Part shown: positions 25,359-33,697 of the stretch, piece by piece
Position numbering within the stretch: the stretch's first letter is position 1
Layout: the number at the start of each line of letters is the position of its first letter
Origin: Mucilaginibacter sp. PPCGB 2223
Lineage (GTDB): Bacteria > Bacteroidota > Bacteroidia > Sphingobacteriales > Sphingobacteriaceae
Length of the DNA: 64,000 nt
NCBI RefSeq assembly: GCF_001705515.1
Contig: NZ_MDJS01000001.1
Span: 806,001-870,000, forward strand
Direction of reading: 5' to 3'
The notes under the pieces: generated by a model
What the model saw: the letters and a program-made list of their open reading frames with translations, nothing else
Databases searched by the model: none
What the model was told of the DNA's origin: nothing
Program-made: the position numbers and the translations under genes

Positions 25359-25981
25359 GGCACCAGGCAGTAATGGAATAGCAGGAAACCCACTAACCCG
25401 CCCATAATACTCCCTGCTATCACCTGCATGGGTGTGTGTACCTTTAAATATAACCTTGCGGCGCAAACACTTACCGTTAAAAACAGAATGATATAATATA
25501 AAACGGTAAAAGCCGGTTCGTGATAACGCGACTGCAGATCAAAAACAATAGCGAATATGCCCCAGGCGCCGCAGGCATGGGTGCTGATCTTCCAGAATGG
25601 TGTGATCAATGTTAAACCGATAACCGAAACGGCTATAGCTATCATGCTCAGGCTTAGCGCGTTTGTTGCCCCTTCTGTAAACACCAGGAATAAACAAATC
25701 CCAACGTAGATGACACACGAGAATATCTGCGGTATAACCCTGTCCTGTTGCCGGTGCAGGGTCAGGTCGGTAATCACCTTTCTTTTGTATAAAATAAAAA
25801 CGATGAGGAATGGCAAAAAAGTGGTCGCCATAAAAATATACAGTATTGCAAGCAACTTATCAGTTAAGCTCACTATCCTTGTCAGTTGCGGAAAATAAAA
25901 TAAGATGATCCAGAAAAGGTAGGATGGAGCAATTAGGGGTATTAATATTATCGAAACTAAATTAGCTGCAAATTTCTTCAT
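25343..25981 (-). CDS. PAP2-like membrane protein
   Basis: The 212-residue protein has about six membrane helices. The segment RLYLKVHTPMQVIAGSIMGG near the C-terminus resembles motif 3 of the PAP2 phosphatase family (SR...H...D..G), and ISTHACGAWG resembles motif 2, but the canonical motif 1 (KxxxxxxRP) is only loosely present as HRQQDRVIPQ. It may be a lipid phosphatase or an inactive relative. It is convergent with the CYTH gene, overlapping by 16 bases. Confidence 0.7.
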   Translation of the reverse strand: MKKFAANLVSIILIPLIAPSYLFWIILFYFPQLTRIVSLTDKLLAILYIFMATTFLPFLIVFILYKRKVITDLTLHRQQDRVIPQIFSCVIYVGICLFLVFTEGATNALSLSMIAIAVSVIGLTLITPFWKISTHACGAWGIFAIVFDLQSRYHEPAFTVLYYIILFLTVSVCAARLYLKVHTPMQVIAGSIMGGLVGFLLFHYCLVPYHLA

Positions 25982-26460
25982 ATAGCAAACAGAAAGCCAG
26001 CCAGTGTAAAATACCGCTTAACCCTCCCAAACAAATATAAACCAAAAACACCGCCAGCCATAACTTTTTTATTTAATGTTACTGCGCAGTAAAGAGTGAT
26101 TTACTGCAACTCGGTTTTATAGTTCTTAAGAGCATTTTTTATCATTATTGTAATTTTTTGCTTTTTTTTCTTTAATAAATAAATTACGAAATAGTAAATG
26201 CTTGTTTGTTTAAAGAATTGTCAATTATCATGATTCTTACCCGAATTACTGATTTAAAATTTTGAGTTTTGCCATTTTGATAAAATTTCAGCCTGATTTT
26301 AACCTATTTTAGTTAATTTTTTAACAAAATGCACTACTTAATAGATTAATTTGATAGAATATTATGAAAAAAAGAAAATTTTTCATTAATTCGTGCCAAT
26401 CATTAAATATTTCATTACGAAAAACACATATTTGAATCAGCTTTCTTAAACAATTAAACA
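25982..26460. other. 479-bp AT-rich region upstream of glutamine synthetase
   Basis: No gene was seen. The stretch is much more AT-rich than its surroundings and likely holds regulatory sequence for both flanking genes, which point away from it. A 14-bp perfect palindrome TTACTGCGCAGTAA lies at 26079-26092, with a TTTACTGC half-site at about 26100. CATATTTG at 26427-26434 is one base off the -7 consensus and would give a leader of about 20 bases for the glutamine synthetase mRNA. Confidence 0.5.
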
Positions 26461-27471
26461 ATGGCAACAAAACTCGAGTACATCTGGCTTGACGGCTACA
26501 AGCCAACACAAAGCCTTCGCAGCAAAACAAAAATCGTTTCGGATTTCGGCGGAACATTAGCCGAGTGTCCGGATTGGAGCTTTGACGGTTCATCAACCGA
26601 ACAGGCACCAGGCGGTTCGTCTGATTGTATCCTTAAACCGGTATTCATCTGCCCTGATCCGCAGCGCAGGGATGCTTACCTGGTAATGTGCGAGGTTTTA
26701 GACTCAACCGGTAAAGCTCACGAATCTAACGGCCGTGCCCTGATCGACGATGATGACAACGATTTCTGGTTCGGTTTTGAACAGGAGTATTTCCTGTGGG
26801 ATCCGGAAACCAATAAACCCCTTGGCTTCCCTGCAGGTGGTTACCCAGGTCCGCAAGGCCCTTACTACTGCTCGGTAGGCGCTAAAAACGCTTTTGGCCG
26901 CGATATAGTTGAAGAGCACTTAGACGCTTGTTTAGATGCCGGTTTAAATGTGGAAGGTATCAATGCCGAAGTTGCTGCCGGCCAGTGGGAATTCCAGATC
27001 TTTGCTAAAGGCGCTAAAGAAGCCGGCGACCAGATCTGGGTTGCACGGTATTTGTTAGAGCGCATTGGCGAAACCTATGGTGTTGCTGTTAACTGGCATT
27101 GCAAACCATTAGGTCAGTTAGACTGGAACGGTTCGGGTATGCACGCTAACTTCTCAAACACTACCCTGCGTACTGCCGGCGATAAAGAAGTTTATACCAA
27201 AATATTAGAGGCTTTCCGTCCGGTAGTTGCCGAGCATATTGCCGTTTATGGTGCCGATAACGATCAACGCTTAACCGGTAAGCACGAAACTGCTTCTATC
27301 CACGATTACAGCTACGGTGTATCTGACCGTGGTGCTTCTATCCGTATCCCGCTGTACACTGTACAAAAGGGCTGGAAAGGCTACCTGGAAGACCGTCGCC
27401 CTAACTCGGCTGCCGATCCGTACAAAGTTGCTGCCGTGATCATTAAAACCGTTAAATCGGCTAAATTGTAG
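26461..27471 (+). CDS. glnII: Type II (eukaryote-like) glutamine synthetase
   Basis: This 336-residue enzyme makes glutamine from glutamate and ammonia. Its short length and blocks are those of GSII: YIWLDGYKPTQSLRSKTK near the N-terminus, CPDWSFDGSSTEQAPGGSSDC, WFGFEQEYFL (metal-binding Glu), GINAEVAAGQWEFQI, and NGSGMHANFSNTT. No adenylylation-site tyrosine region exists in this class, so control by adenylylation is not expected. It is followed by a strong terminator. A second, GSI-like gene lies 190 bp downstream but is separately transcribed. Confidence 0.95.
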   Translation: MATKLEYIWLDGYKPTQSLRSKTKIVSDFGGTLAECPDWSFDGSSTEQAPGGSSDCILKPVFICPDPQRRDAYLVMCEVLDSTGKAHESNGRALIDDDDNDFWFGFEQEYFLWDPETNKPLGFPAGGYPGPQGPYYCSVGAKNAFGRDIVEEHLDACLDAGLNVEGINAEVAAGQWEFQIFAKGAKEAGDQIWVARYLLERIGETYGVAVNWHCKPLGQLDWNGSGMHANFSNTTLRTAGDKEVYTKILEAFRPVVAEHIAVYGADNDQRLTGKHETASIHDYSYGVSDRGASIRIPLYTVQKGWKGYLEDRRPNSAADPYKVAAVIIKTVKSAKL

Positions 27472-27526
27472 TCAGTAGTTGTTGGTGGCAACACCAGCAA
27501 CGGCAAAAATAGTTTATAAATGTTTG

Positions 27527-27560
27527 ATCCCCCGGACGAAAGTTTCGGGGGATTTTTTTG
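27527..27560 (+). terminator. Rho-independent terminator after glutamine synthetase
   Basis: ATCCCCCG pairs with CGGGGGAT around an 11-base loop and is followed by seven Ts. A textbook terminator, 55 bp beyond the stop. Confidence 0.9.
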
Positions 27561-27660
27561 TGATTTATTTTTAATATCAGGCCGAATTAACGCAAATGAG
27601 CATTATTTTGCGGATATTTACCTTACTAAATCATATTTTGGTTTGTAAACCTACAGTGTT

Positions 27661-29019
27661 ATGACTAAGGATCAGGTTATTGAGTACCTCAAAGAGAAGG
27701 ATATAGATAAGATCAAATTTGCCTTTGCCGATATCGACGGCGTGCTGCGGGGCAAGATCATTCATAAACAAAAATTTATCGACGGCTTACAGGATGGCTA
27801 TGGATTTTGCGATGTGGTTTTTGGCTGGGACAGTAGCGACGTATGTTATGATAATACCACGATAACCGGCTGGCATACCGGTTATCCCGACAGGCCTTGC
27901 CGTATCGATCTGGATACTTTTCGCACCGTACCCTGGGAGGATGATATCCCGTTCTTTTTAGCCGATTTTAGTAAAGCCGGTGGCAGCGACCTGCATACCT
28001 GCCCCAGGAGTTTGTTGAAAAAGATTGTGGCACAAAGCCAGGAAATGGGCTATCATGCCGAGTTTGCGCAAGAGTTTGAATGGTTCAACTTTTGCGAAAC
28101 GGCTAAAACTTTACAGGAGAAAAGTTTTACAAAAATTGAGACAATGACGCCGGGAATGTTCGGTTACTCGGTTTTGCGTACTTCGCAGCAAAGCGGTTAT
28201 TATTACGATCTGTTTAACCTGCTCCAAAAGTTCGATGTTACTTTAGAGGGCCTGCATACCGAAACCGGTCCGGGAGTTTATGAGGCAGCTATTTTGCACG
28301 ACGAGGTTTTACGGGCTGCAGATAAAGCGGTTCTGTTTAAAACAGCAGTGAAGGAAATTGCAAACCGCCATGGCATTATGGCTTCATTTATGGCTAAATG
28401 GATCGATACTTTGCCGGGCTGTAGCGGGCATATCCATCAAAGCCTATGGACGAAGGACAAAAGCAAAAATCTATTTTATAATGCCGGCGACGCGCACGAC
28501 ATGAGCGAGACCATGAAGCACTACCTAGCCGGGCAGTTATATTGCCTGCCGCATGTATTAGCCATGTACGCGCCTACTGTTAATAGCTATAAAAGGCTTG
28601 TTGAAGGCGCCTGGGCACCGACGACCATCACCTGGGGCTTCGATAACCGTACTGCGGCATTACGTGTGTTACACCCATCGGAAAAATATACGCGGTTAGA
28701 GACACGTATTCCGGGCTCCGATACCAATCCGTACCTGGCTATCGCAGCTGCTTTGGCTTCGGGTTTATACGGCATCAAAAATAAATTGCCTTTGGATATT
28801 GCACCAACCATCGGTAGCGGCTACCAGGATACCAAAAATGGTAAATTACGGCCTAATCTGTACGAAGCCGCTACCGATATGCAACAGTCAGCCATAGCTA
28901 AGGAGTTATTTGGCGAGGGTTTTGTTGAACATTTTACGCAAACCCGTTTATGGGAGTGGAAGCAATTTGCCAAACATGTTACCGACTGGGAGTTGAAACG
29001 TTATTTCGAGATCATCTAA
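27661..29019 (+). CDS. Glutamine synthetase-like (GSI fold) ligase
   Basis: The 452-residue protein has the GSI domain order: an N-terminal beta-grasp (IKFAFADIDGVLRGKIIHK), a catalytic domain with EFAQEFEWFNF, EGLHTETGPGVYEAAI (metal Glu), CSGHIHQSLW (ATP/metal His), NSYKRLVEGAWAPTTITWGFDNRTAALRV and ETRIPGSDTNPYLA. These motifs fit the gamma-glutamyl ligase branch (PuuA/GlnA3-like), which uses amines other than ammonia, better than nitrogen-assimilating GlnA. No adenylylation motif is seen. Its downstream neighbours, an APH-like kinase and a HAD-like protein, suggest a small-molecule pathway; the amine is unknown. Confidence 0.85.
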   Translation: MTKDQVIEYLKEKDIDKIKFAFADIDGVLRGKIIHKQKFIDGLQDGYGFCDVVFGWDSSDVCYDNTTITGWHTGYPDRPCRIDLDTFRTVPWEDDIPFFLADFSKAGGSDLHTCPRSLLKKIVAQSQEMGYHAEFAQEFEWFNFCETAKTLQEKSFTKIETMTPGMFGYSVLRTSQQSGYYYDLFNLLQKFDVTLEGLHTETGPGVYEAAILHDEVLRAADKAVLFKTAVKEIANRHGIMASFMAKWIDTLPGCSGHIHQSLWTKDKSKNLFYNAGDAHDMSETMKHYLAGQLYCLPHVLAMYAPTVNSYKRLVEGAWAPTTITWGFDNRTAALRVLHPSEKYTRLETRIPGSDTNPYLAIAAALASGLYGIKNKLPLDIAPTIGSGYQDTKNGKLRPNLYEAATDMQQSAIAKELFGEGFVEHFTQTRLWEWKQFAKHVTDWELKRYFEII

Positions 29020-29020
29020 T

Positions 29021-29113
29021 TTGATTACACTGATTATGTTATGATTACACCGATTTTAAAAGATTCCATTGATTAATCGGTGTAATCCAATAAAATCGGT
29101 GAAATCCTATCTA
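29021..29113. repeat. Word-repeat hairpin (ATTACACCGAT type)
   Basis: The left arm has TGATTACACTGATTATG and ATGATTACACCGATTTTA; the right arm has AATCGGTGTAATCC and AAATCGGTGAAATCC. It fills the gap between two genes and ends 2 bases before ATG 29115. Nearly the same words make up the repeat at 18583-18668. Confidence 0.7.
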
Positions 29114-29114
29114 T

Positions 29115-30152
29115 ATGAACTATAAAGCCATTATAAAAAAAGCCTGGAATGGTTTTGATGCGTCAAAGGCCATTGGTAAGATCGAAGACATCAGCGCAAT
29201 GGTTTCAACCAACCACGTTTTCAGGGTTACTTTTGTTGACGAGGATGTGGTGGTTGCCAAGCTGTCCAACTTCGGCAAATACGAGCACTTTAAAGAAGAT
29301 CACCGCATTATAAACGCGCTGTCAACCAATTTGCTATATCCTTTTGAAAACCTGCTATCCCGCTCCCTGCAAAAAAACAACCAGGTGTATACTTACAGGT
29401 ATAAATGGGGTAAAACCGATGCCTGGGTAGTGTTTTATAACCCAACGCGTGTGCAATTACGCTTGCCGCGACGGTTGGAGGAGTTCCATATCCGTAAACT
29501 GGCACAACAAGTTGCGCGTTTTCATAAGGCCTGTTCACGCGTTAAAAACGTGATCCCTAAATCATCAAAAACACTCCGCACCGACATTAATGCACTTTTG
29601 GATCAGATCGAAAAAACACCCGGACGCTTTGGTGACACTCAAAAATGTGCGATGCTAAAACACCATTGCGAACAGTTTTTAAAAAACCGCGCCAAATGCA
29701 ATACCGCCAACTTCGAGATCATCCCGGTGTTTATCGATTGGAATATCGGCAACTTTTCGGTAACCAGCAGGATGGAGCTCTACTCGCGCTGGGATTACGA
29801 CTGGTTCAGGATGAGCTACCGCATGCTCGATTTTTATTTTTTCAGCAGGGTAGTATCTGACCGTGGTGATCGTACAGTCTTCAGTTACGTGGTTACCACC
29901 ATGATGGAAGACCGTTTCCTCATCTTCCTGGAAGAGTATCATAAAATTTACCCGTTAACGGCCAACGAATTACGTTTTCTAAAAGAGGCCTATCGTTTTT
30001 TTATCCTCAATTATGTTATCAAGGATGGCAAATATTTCTTTAATGAGCAATATGCCGAAAAACTTCAGGCCGAAGCATACGATATTTACCTGCCATCTGT
30101 CGATACGCAATTCGATCCGGAGAAACTGATCAAAGCCCTTAATTTAACTTAA
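29115..30152 (+). CDS. APH-like phosphotransferase
   Basis: The 345-residue protein has the outline of a choline/aminoglycoside kinase: an N-lobe with a strand-lysine (VVVAKLSNFGKYEHFKEDHRIIN, Lys as ATP ligand with a downstream helix Glu), a helical C-lobe, and the catalytic loop VFIDWNIGNFSV (Asp, Asn) followed by SRWDYDWFRMSYRMLDFYFF, where WDYDW is the metal-binding Asp segment. The usual HGD motif is replaced by FIDWNIGN, so activity should be considered likely but unproven. It sits 95 bp after the GS-like gene and 9 bp before the HAD-like gene. Confidence 0.72.
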   Translation: MNYKAIIKKAWNGFDASKAIGKIEDISAMVSTNHVFRVTFVDEDVVVAKLSNFGKYEHFKEDHRIINALSTNLLYPFENLLSRSLQKNNQVYTYRYKWGKTDAWVVFYNPTRVQLRLPRRLEEFHIRKLAQQVARFHKACSRVKNVIPKSSKTLRTDINALLDQIEKTPGRFGDTQKCAMLKHHCEQFLKNRAKCNTANFEIIPVFIDWNIGNFSVTSRMELYSRWDYDWFRMSYRMLDFYFFSRVVSDRGDRTVFSYVVTTMMEDRFLIFLEEYHKIYPLTANELRFLKEAYRFFILNYVIKDGKYFFNEQYAEKLQAEAYDIYLPSVDTQFDPEKLIKALNLT

Positions 30153-30161
30153 TCTGAGCCC

Positions 30162-31010
30162 ATGCAAATCCAAAACTTTAAACAGGTTGTCGACGAATAT
30201 AAAGTGATCTTTTTTGATGCCTTCGGCGTAATCAAAAACTATATGGGCCTGGTGCCGGGTATCGAAAAAACTTTCGAGTACCTCGAAGAGAACAATAAAC
30301 CGTACTATATCGTTACCAACGATGCATCGAGGAGTCCTGTTCAGCTTGCAGAATCTTTCCATCGTATGGGCCTGAAGGCTATCCGTTATGATCATATCAT
30401 CTCATCAGGTATGCTGGCCAAGGAATATCTCGACCTAAAAGTACACCACGGCATTGTGGCCTATTTGGGCACGGCCAATTCTGCCCACTATATCGAAACG
30501 TCGGGCCTGCATACTTTACCGGTAAGTATGGTCGACGAAAGCAATATCGACCAGGTGAACGCATTGGTTTTATTGGATGACGAGGGTTTCGACTGGTTTA
30601 AAGATTTGAATAAATCAATCAATATTCTTCGCCGGCGCAACATACCCACCATAGTTGCCAATACCGATACCGCGTACCCGCTGAACATTAACGACGTATC
30701 GATAGCAATAGGAGGGATCGCCACCATGATGGAAAACATTGTGGGGAAAAAATTTATCCGTTTTGGTAAACCCGACTCGCAGATGTTCATGTTTGCTTAC
30801 GACCTGGTACGCGAGCAAATGCCCATCGGTAAAAAAGATATCCTGATGGTGGGCGATACCCTGCATACCGACATTTTAGGCGGTAACAAGTTTGGTTTTG
30901 ATACCGTACTGGTATTTACCGGTAACACATTGGCCGAAGATGCCGAGACCCGGATCACCTCATCGGGCATTGTGCCAACATATATTTGCGATACTGCCGT
31001 TATCAGTTAA
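30162..31010 (+). CDS. HAD-IIA-like hydrolase (NagD-related)
   Basis: The 282-residue protein shows the HAD fold with a C2 cap: motif I FFDAFGVIKNY, IVTNDASRSP (motif II), the cap with LLDDEGFDW and ANTDTAYPL, then GKPDSQMFMFAYD (motif III Lys) and ILMVGDTLHTDILGGNKFGFDTVLV (motif IV). The nucleophile Asp19 is present, but the usual general-acid Asp two residues later is Phe21. That change is seen in some HAD-IIA proteins and suggests altered or weak phosphatase chemistry. It is the third gene of the GS-like/kinase/HAD cluster, and overlaps the next, opposite gene by 4 bases. Confidence 0.82.
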   Translation: MQIQNFKQVVDEYKVIFFDAFGVIKNYMGLVPGIEKTFEYLEENNKPYYIVTNDASRSPVQLAESFHRMGLKAIRYDHIISSGMLAKEYLDLKVHHGIVAYLGTANSAHYIETSGLHTLPVSMVDESNIDQVNALVLLDDEGFDWFKDLNKSINILRRRNIPTIVANTDTAYPLNINDVSIAIGGIATMMENIVGKKFIRFGKPDSQMFMFAYDLVREQMPIGKKDILMVGDTLHTDILGGNKFGFDTVLVFTGNTLAEDAETRITSSGIVPTYICDTAVIS

Positions 31011-31354
31011 GCTACACGTAGTATTTCCTGTACCTCGATATGAATGGCGAGTTCGAGCCAGTTGTACAGCGCTTCGCCGCACTCATTGCACTTCATATCG
31101 GTAAGCAGTGCTATTTCGACCGGTACATAGCGTGGCCGGGCCCTAAGCTTGTTAAAGATAGATATCGTACAATGCTTGTTAAAGCAATAGCATGCAATGG
31201 GCTCTGCCGGTTTCATAGGTTTATGCATTGTTTTTATAAAGCCACAACAACTATACCATTGACATACCTGCTTGAGCGCCACCGATAAGACGTCGACTCT
31301 GCTAACCCGGTGTATATTAATTCGGTCTCGTTGTATATTATGCCGTATACTCAT
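31007..31354 (-). CDS. Small Cys-rich (zinc-ribbon-like) protein
   Basis: From ATG 31354 the product has 115 residues; an in-frame TTG at 31372 would add six. It carries QWYSCCG, CYCFNKHC and, further on, MKCNECGEALYNW, where the CxxC pairs could bind zinc. The middle (FNKLRARPRYVPVEIALL) is basic. I do not recognise the family. The start codon lies inside a perfect 13-bp-arm hairpin (31349-31379). It is convergent with the HAD-like gene (4-base overlap). Confidence 0.55.
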   Translation of the reverse strand: MSIRHNIQRDRINIHRVSRVDVLSVALKQVCQWYSCCGFIKTMHKPMKPAEPIACYCFNKHCTISIFNKLRARPRYVPVEIALLTDMKCNECGEALYNWLELAIHIEVQEILRVA

Positions 31355-31379
31355 ATTGATAAAGGCTATCAATATGAGT
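31349..31379 (-). promoter_or_regulatory. Perfect hairpin covering a start codon
   Basis: ACTCATATTGATA and TATCAATATGAGT are exact inverted repeats of 13 bp around a 5-base loop. The CAT at 31352-31354 (ATG on the minus strand) lies in the arm. It could be an RNA switch blocking initiation or a protein-binding operator. Confidence 0.55.
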
Positions 31380-31590
31380 AGCCGAACCGTGGCAACTACA
31401 ACATAAATTGAGCAATACGCTTTATTTTAACAATAAAACAAGAGTTTGGAATGTTTTTTGAATATTATGCATGCATAGTGATTTATATTGTAGAAAATAC
31501 TAAAAGTGCAGCAATACTATGAAATACGGGAAGTGTTGCTTTAACTTTGAAGTCTCAATCTAAAGCTAAAAAACAATTAATTTTTTTGTT

Positions 31591-31773
31591 ATGATACTCG
31601 TTTTAGAAATATTGATGTTTGTAGCCGTATGTGTTTTACCGGTTATTTTAACTCCACGCAAAAAGAAAAACAAAACCGCAACTACTAACGGACCGGTTGA
31701 GTTAAGCTCTGAATATGGGGTTGATCAGGATGGCTACCTCGTTAGGCTCGAACATAGTAAAGAGATTCTCTAA
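31591..31773 (+). CDS. Small single-helix membrane protein
   Basis: The 60-residue product has a hydrophobic helix (ILVLEILMFVAVCVLPVIL, residues 2-20), a basic stretch (RKKKNK), and a polar tail ending in YGVDQDGYLVRLEHS. The start is the ATG at 31591 behind an A/T-rich leader, and a strong hairpin follows the stop by 18 bases, which supports a real short transcript. No family is recognised. Confidence 0.5.
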   Translation: MILVLEILMFVAVCVLPVILTPRKKKNKTATTNGPVELSSEYGVDQDGYLVRLEHSKEIL

Positions 31774-31790
31774 ACAGATTCTCATTAATA

Positions 31791-31834
31791 GCGAAAGCCG
31801 GCATGCACAAATCTGTGTAATTGCCGGCTTTCGC
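31791..31834 (+). terminator. Strong hairpin after small membrane protein gene
   Basis: GCGAAAGCCGGCA and TGCCGGCTTTCGC are perfect 13-bp arms; the loop holds a second small stem (CACA/TGTG). No T-run follows, so it may stop transcription by another route or protect the 3' end. Confidence 0.55.
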
Positions 31835-32032
31835 ACTTAAAAGGCTATGCTTTTTGCTAAAAAACGCGCAAAATTCGGACGAGTATTTTAATTGATCGCG
31901 GTATTGATAACTTACCGTAATAAAATTCTTTTAATTTATGCAATTTTTCGCGGCAGAAAACGAGTATGGGTTAAAGAAGTTGAACTAATTTCCCAAACAA
32001 TCAGAAAAAAAAACAACAAACCCATAAAATCA

Positions 32033-33124
32033 CTATTGCAGCGCCTCGTCGATTAATTGCTTAAGCTCCGTATAACGTTTTTGTTTGCCTTCAGCCCTGA
32101 GATAATAGGTCATTAAAAAAGCCGCGTAATGCCTTTGGTTATCAATTAACGGATAACTGCCAAATAAACCGGGACTGCTCACCATTACCGCCGGCGACGT
32201 TAAGGATGCACCTTTATTTACCCATTCGCCAAAACCGTAACCCACATCGCCGGCCTCGGCAGGAGAGTAGGCTACTTTGGTATTATTCAAAGCTATCCGG
32301 TCAACCTGCATCAGTTGAATACTTTTTTCGCTCAGGATGCGCTTGCCATTAAACATGCCCTTGTTCAATATCATAGTTAAAAAATTGATGTAATCTTCTG
32401 GTGTACTGTTACCGCCTCCGGCAGGCAAAGCAACTTTGGCATGGCCGAAATCGCTGTTCTTCATGCCAAGCGGTTTAGCTATACACTGCTCGAACAACTC
32501 TTCAAACGGTTTGCCACTGATCTTTTCCAAAATAGCGCCGGCAATTTGTAAGCCCACATTGCTATACCTGAAAACCGTTCCGGGTTTACCTTCTATGGGC
32601 ATGGCGGCAATATCCTTTATGGCATCGTCCATGTTTTGTTCCTTCCGCATCTCGGCCAGGTCATCCATCAGCGAGGGCGCTTTAATACCTGTACGATGCG
32701 AAAGGCACTGTTCGAGCGTTATACTGCCCTTGCCTGCCGTAGTGAGTACGGGCAGGTATTTCCCAACGGTATCGTCCAATTTCAGTTTGCCTTCCTCAAC
32801 AAAGGTCATTACCAGTGCCGCGCTCAACCATTTGCTGCAACTGGCAATGGGTTGTTGAGTAGTTGAAGTATAGTCTTGAAGGTTAGCAGGTTTTCCGGTG
32901 CGTTTGGCAACCATTTGTGCAAACATTTTTTGCATGCCGCTCATATCGCTTTTTGCACCGGTATAAACGATGTGCCCATCTTTAAAGATCAGCAAAATGG
33001 CCCGTCCACCCATCTGCTGGGTATTGGCAGCAAGCCAGGCATCAACTTTGGCAAACCTGTTTTGTGCGCGGGTATATAAAGTTATAGCAAGCAGTACCAA
33101 CAGGCAGGCAAGGCGTTTTTTCAT
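32033..33124 (-). CDS. Serine hydrolase of the beta-lactamase/AmpC fold
   Basis: The 363-residue exported protein (signal peptide cut after TRAQ) has the class C-type motifs: IASCSKWLSAALVM with SxxK (catalytic Ser), YSNVGLQIAG (YxN) and a C-terminal strand region near GLFGSYPLI. Proteins of this type are esterases, D-aminopeptidases or beta-lactamases; the activity cannot be read. The LDDTVGKYLPVL and SLEQCLSHRTGI-like blocks (ITLEQCLSHRTGI) are typical of COG1680. The gene lies 3 bp after the Spy-like gene and may share its transcript. Confidence 0.88.
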   Translation of the reverse strand: MKKRLACLLVLLAITLYTRAQNRFAKVDAWLAANTQQMGGRAILLIFKDGHIVYTGAKSDMSGMQKMFAQMVAKRTGKPANLQDYTSTTQQPIASCSKWLSAALVMTFVEEGKLKLDDTVGKYLPVLTTAGKGSITLEQCLSHRTGIKAPSLMDDLAEMRKEQNMDDAIKDIAAMPIEGKPGTVFRYSNVGLQIAGAILEKISGKPFEELFEQCIAKPLGMKNSDFGHAKVALPAGGGNSTPEDYINFLTMILNKGMFNGKRILSEKSIQLMQVDRIALNNTKVAYSPAEAGDVGYGFGEWVNKGASLTSPAVMVSSPGLFGSYPLIDNQRHYAAFLMTYYLRAEGKQKRYTELKQLIDEALQ

Positions 33125-33127
33125 TTG

Positions 33128-33544
33128 TTACGATTTACTGTTCTTATAATCCTGCATACGTTCTTTCATCTTTTCCTTCATTTCTTCCTTGGCAGCCTCA
33201 TATTTTTTGTATTGATCATCCGTAAGCACTTTTTTAAGTTCTTTATCGCGTGTGTTTTCAATGTCACGCATCTGCCGCAGTTTGGCCAGTTTGCCGCCAT
33301 CGCTCTTTAAAATTGGGTCCATCTTTTGAGCCGCGGCCAGGTTGATGGCCTGCACTTTTACAACCTGAGTAGTATCCAGTTGTAATTTGGTTTTCATCAT
33401 ACCGGTTTGCATTTTGGCGCGCTGTTCGGGTGTGGAGTTTTTCAGCATGTCGGCCTTATCCTGTGCGTGGGCCGGCTGAGCAACAGCAAATGCGAAAAAT
33501 AAAAGGCACAGGCCGGCAATAGTTTTGAGATCGGGTAATTTCAT
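33128..33544 (-). CDS. Periplasmic Spy/CpxP-like protein
   Basis: The 138-residue protein has a signal peptide (cut after PAHAQ) and is otherwise helical and charged. STPEQRAKMQTGMMKTKLQLDTTQVVKV and LKKVLTDDQYKKYEAAKEEM carry two LTxxQ-like elements (LDTTQ, LTDDQ), the marks of CpxP/Spy periplasmic chaperones. In Bacteroidetes such small proteins are common and may damp envelope stress. It precedes the beta-lactamase-fold gene on the same strand by 3 bp. Confidence 0.8.
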   Translation of the reverse strand: MKLPDLKTIAGLCLLFFAFAVAQPAHAQDKADMLKNSTPEQRAKMQTGMMKTKLQLDTTQVVKVQAINLAAAQKMDPILKSDGGKLAKLRQMRDIENTRDKELKKVLTDDQYKKYEAAKEEMKEKMKERMQDYKNSKS

Positions 33545-33645
33545 TGTGATAATGGGTTATGTTAAAAAAACTAATATAACAAAAAATGATATAATATGGA
33601 CTGACACGATTGATCATGGTTTAATGCAGGGAAGCCAAAGCAAAA

Positions 33646-33668
33646 AAATCCTGCCAATAGCAGGATTT
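33646..33668. terminator. Bidirectional terminator after SDR gene
   Basis: AAATCCTGC and GCAGGATTT form a perfect 9-bp stem with loop CAATA, flanked by an A-run and a T-run. It lies 29 bp past the SDR stop on the minus strand. Confidence 0.85.
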
Positions 33669-33697
33669 TTTATTGGCTATTGTGTAAATCTGATTGT

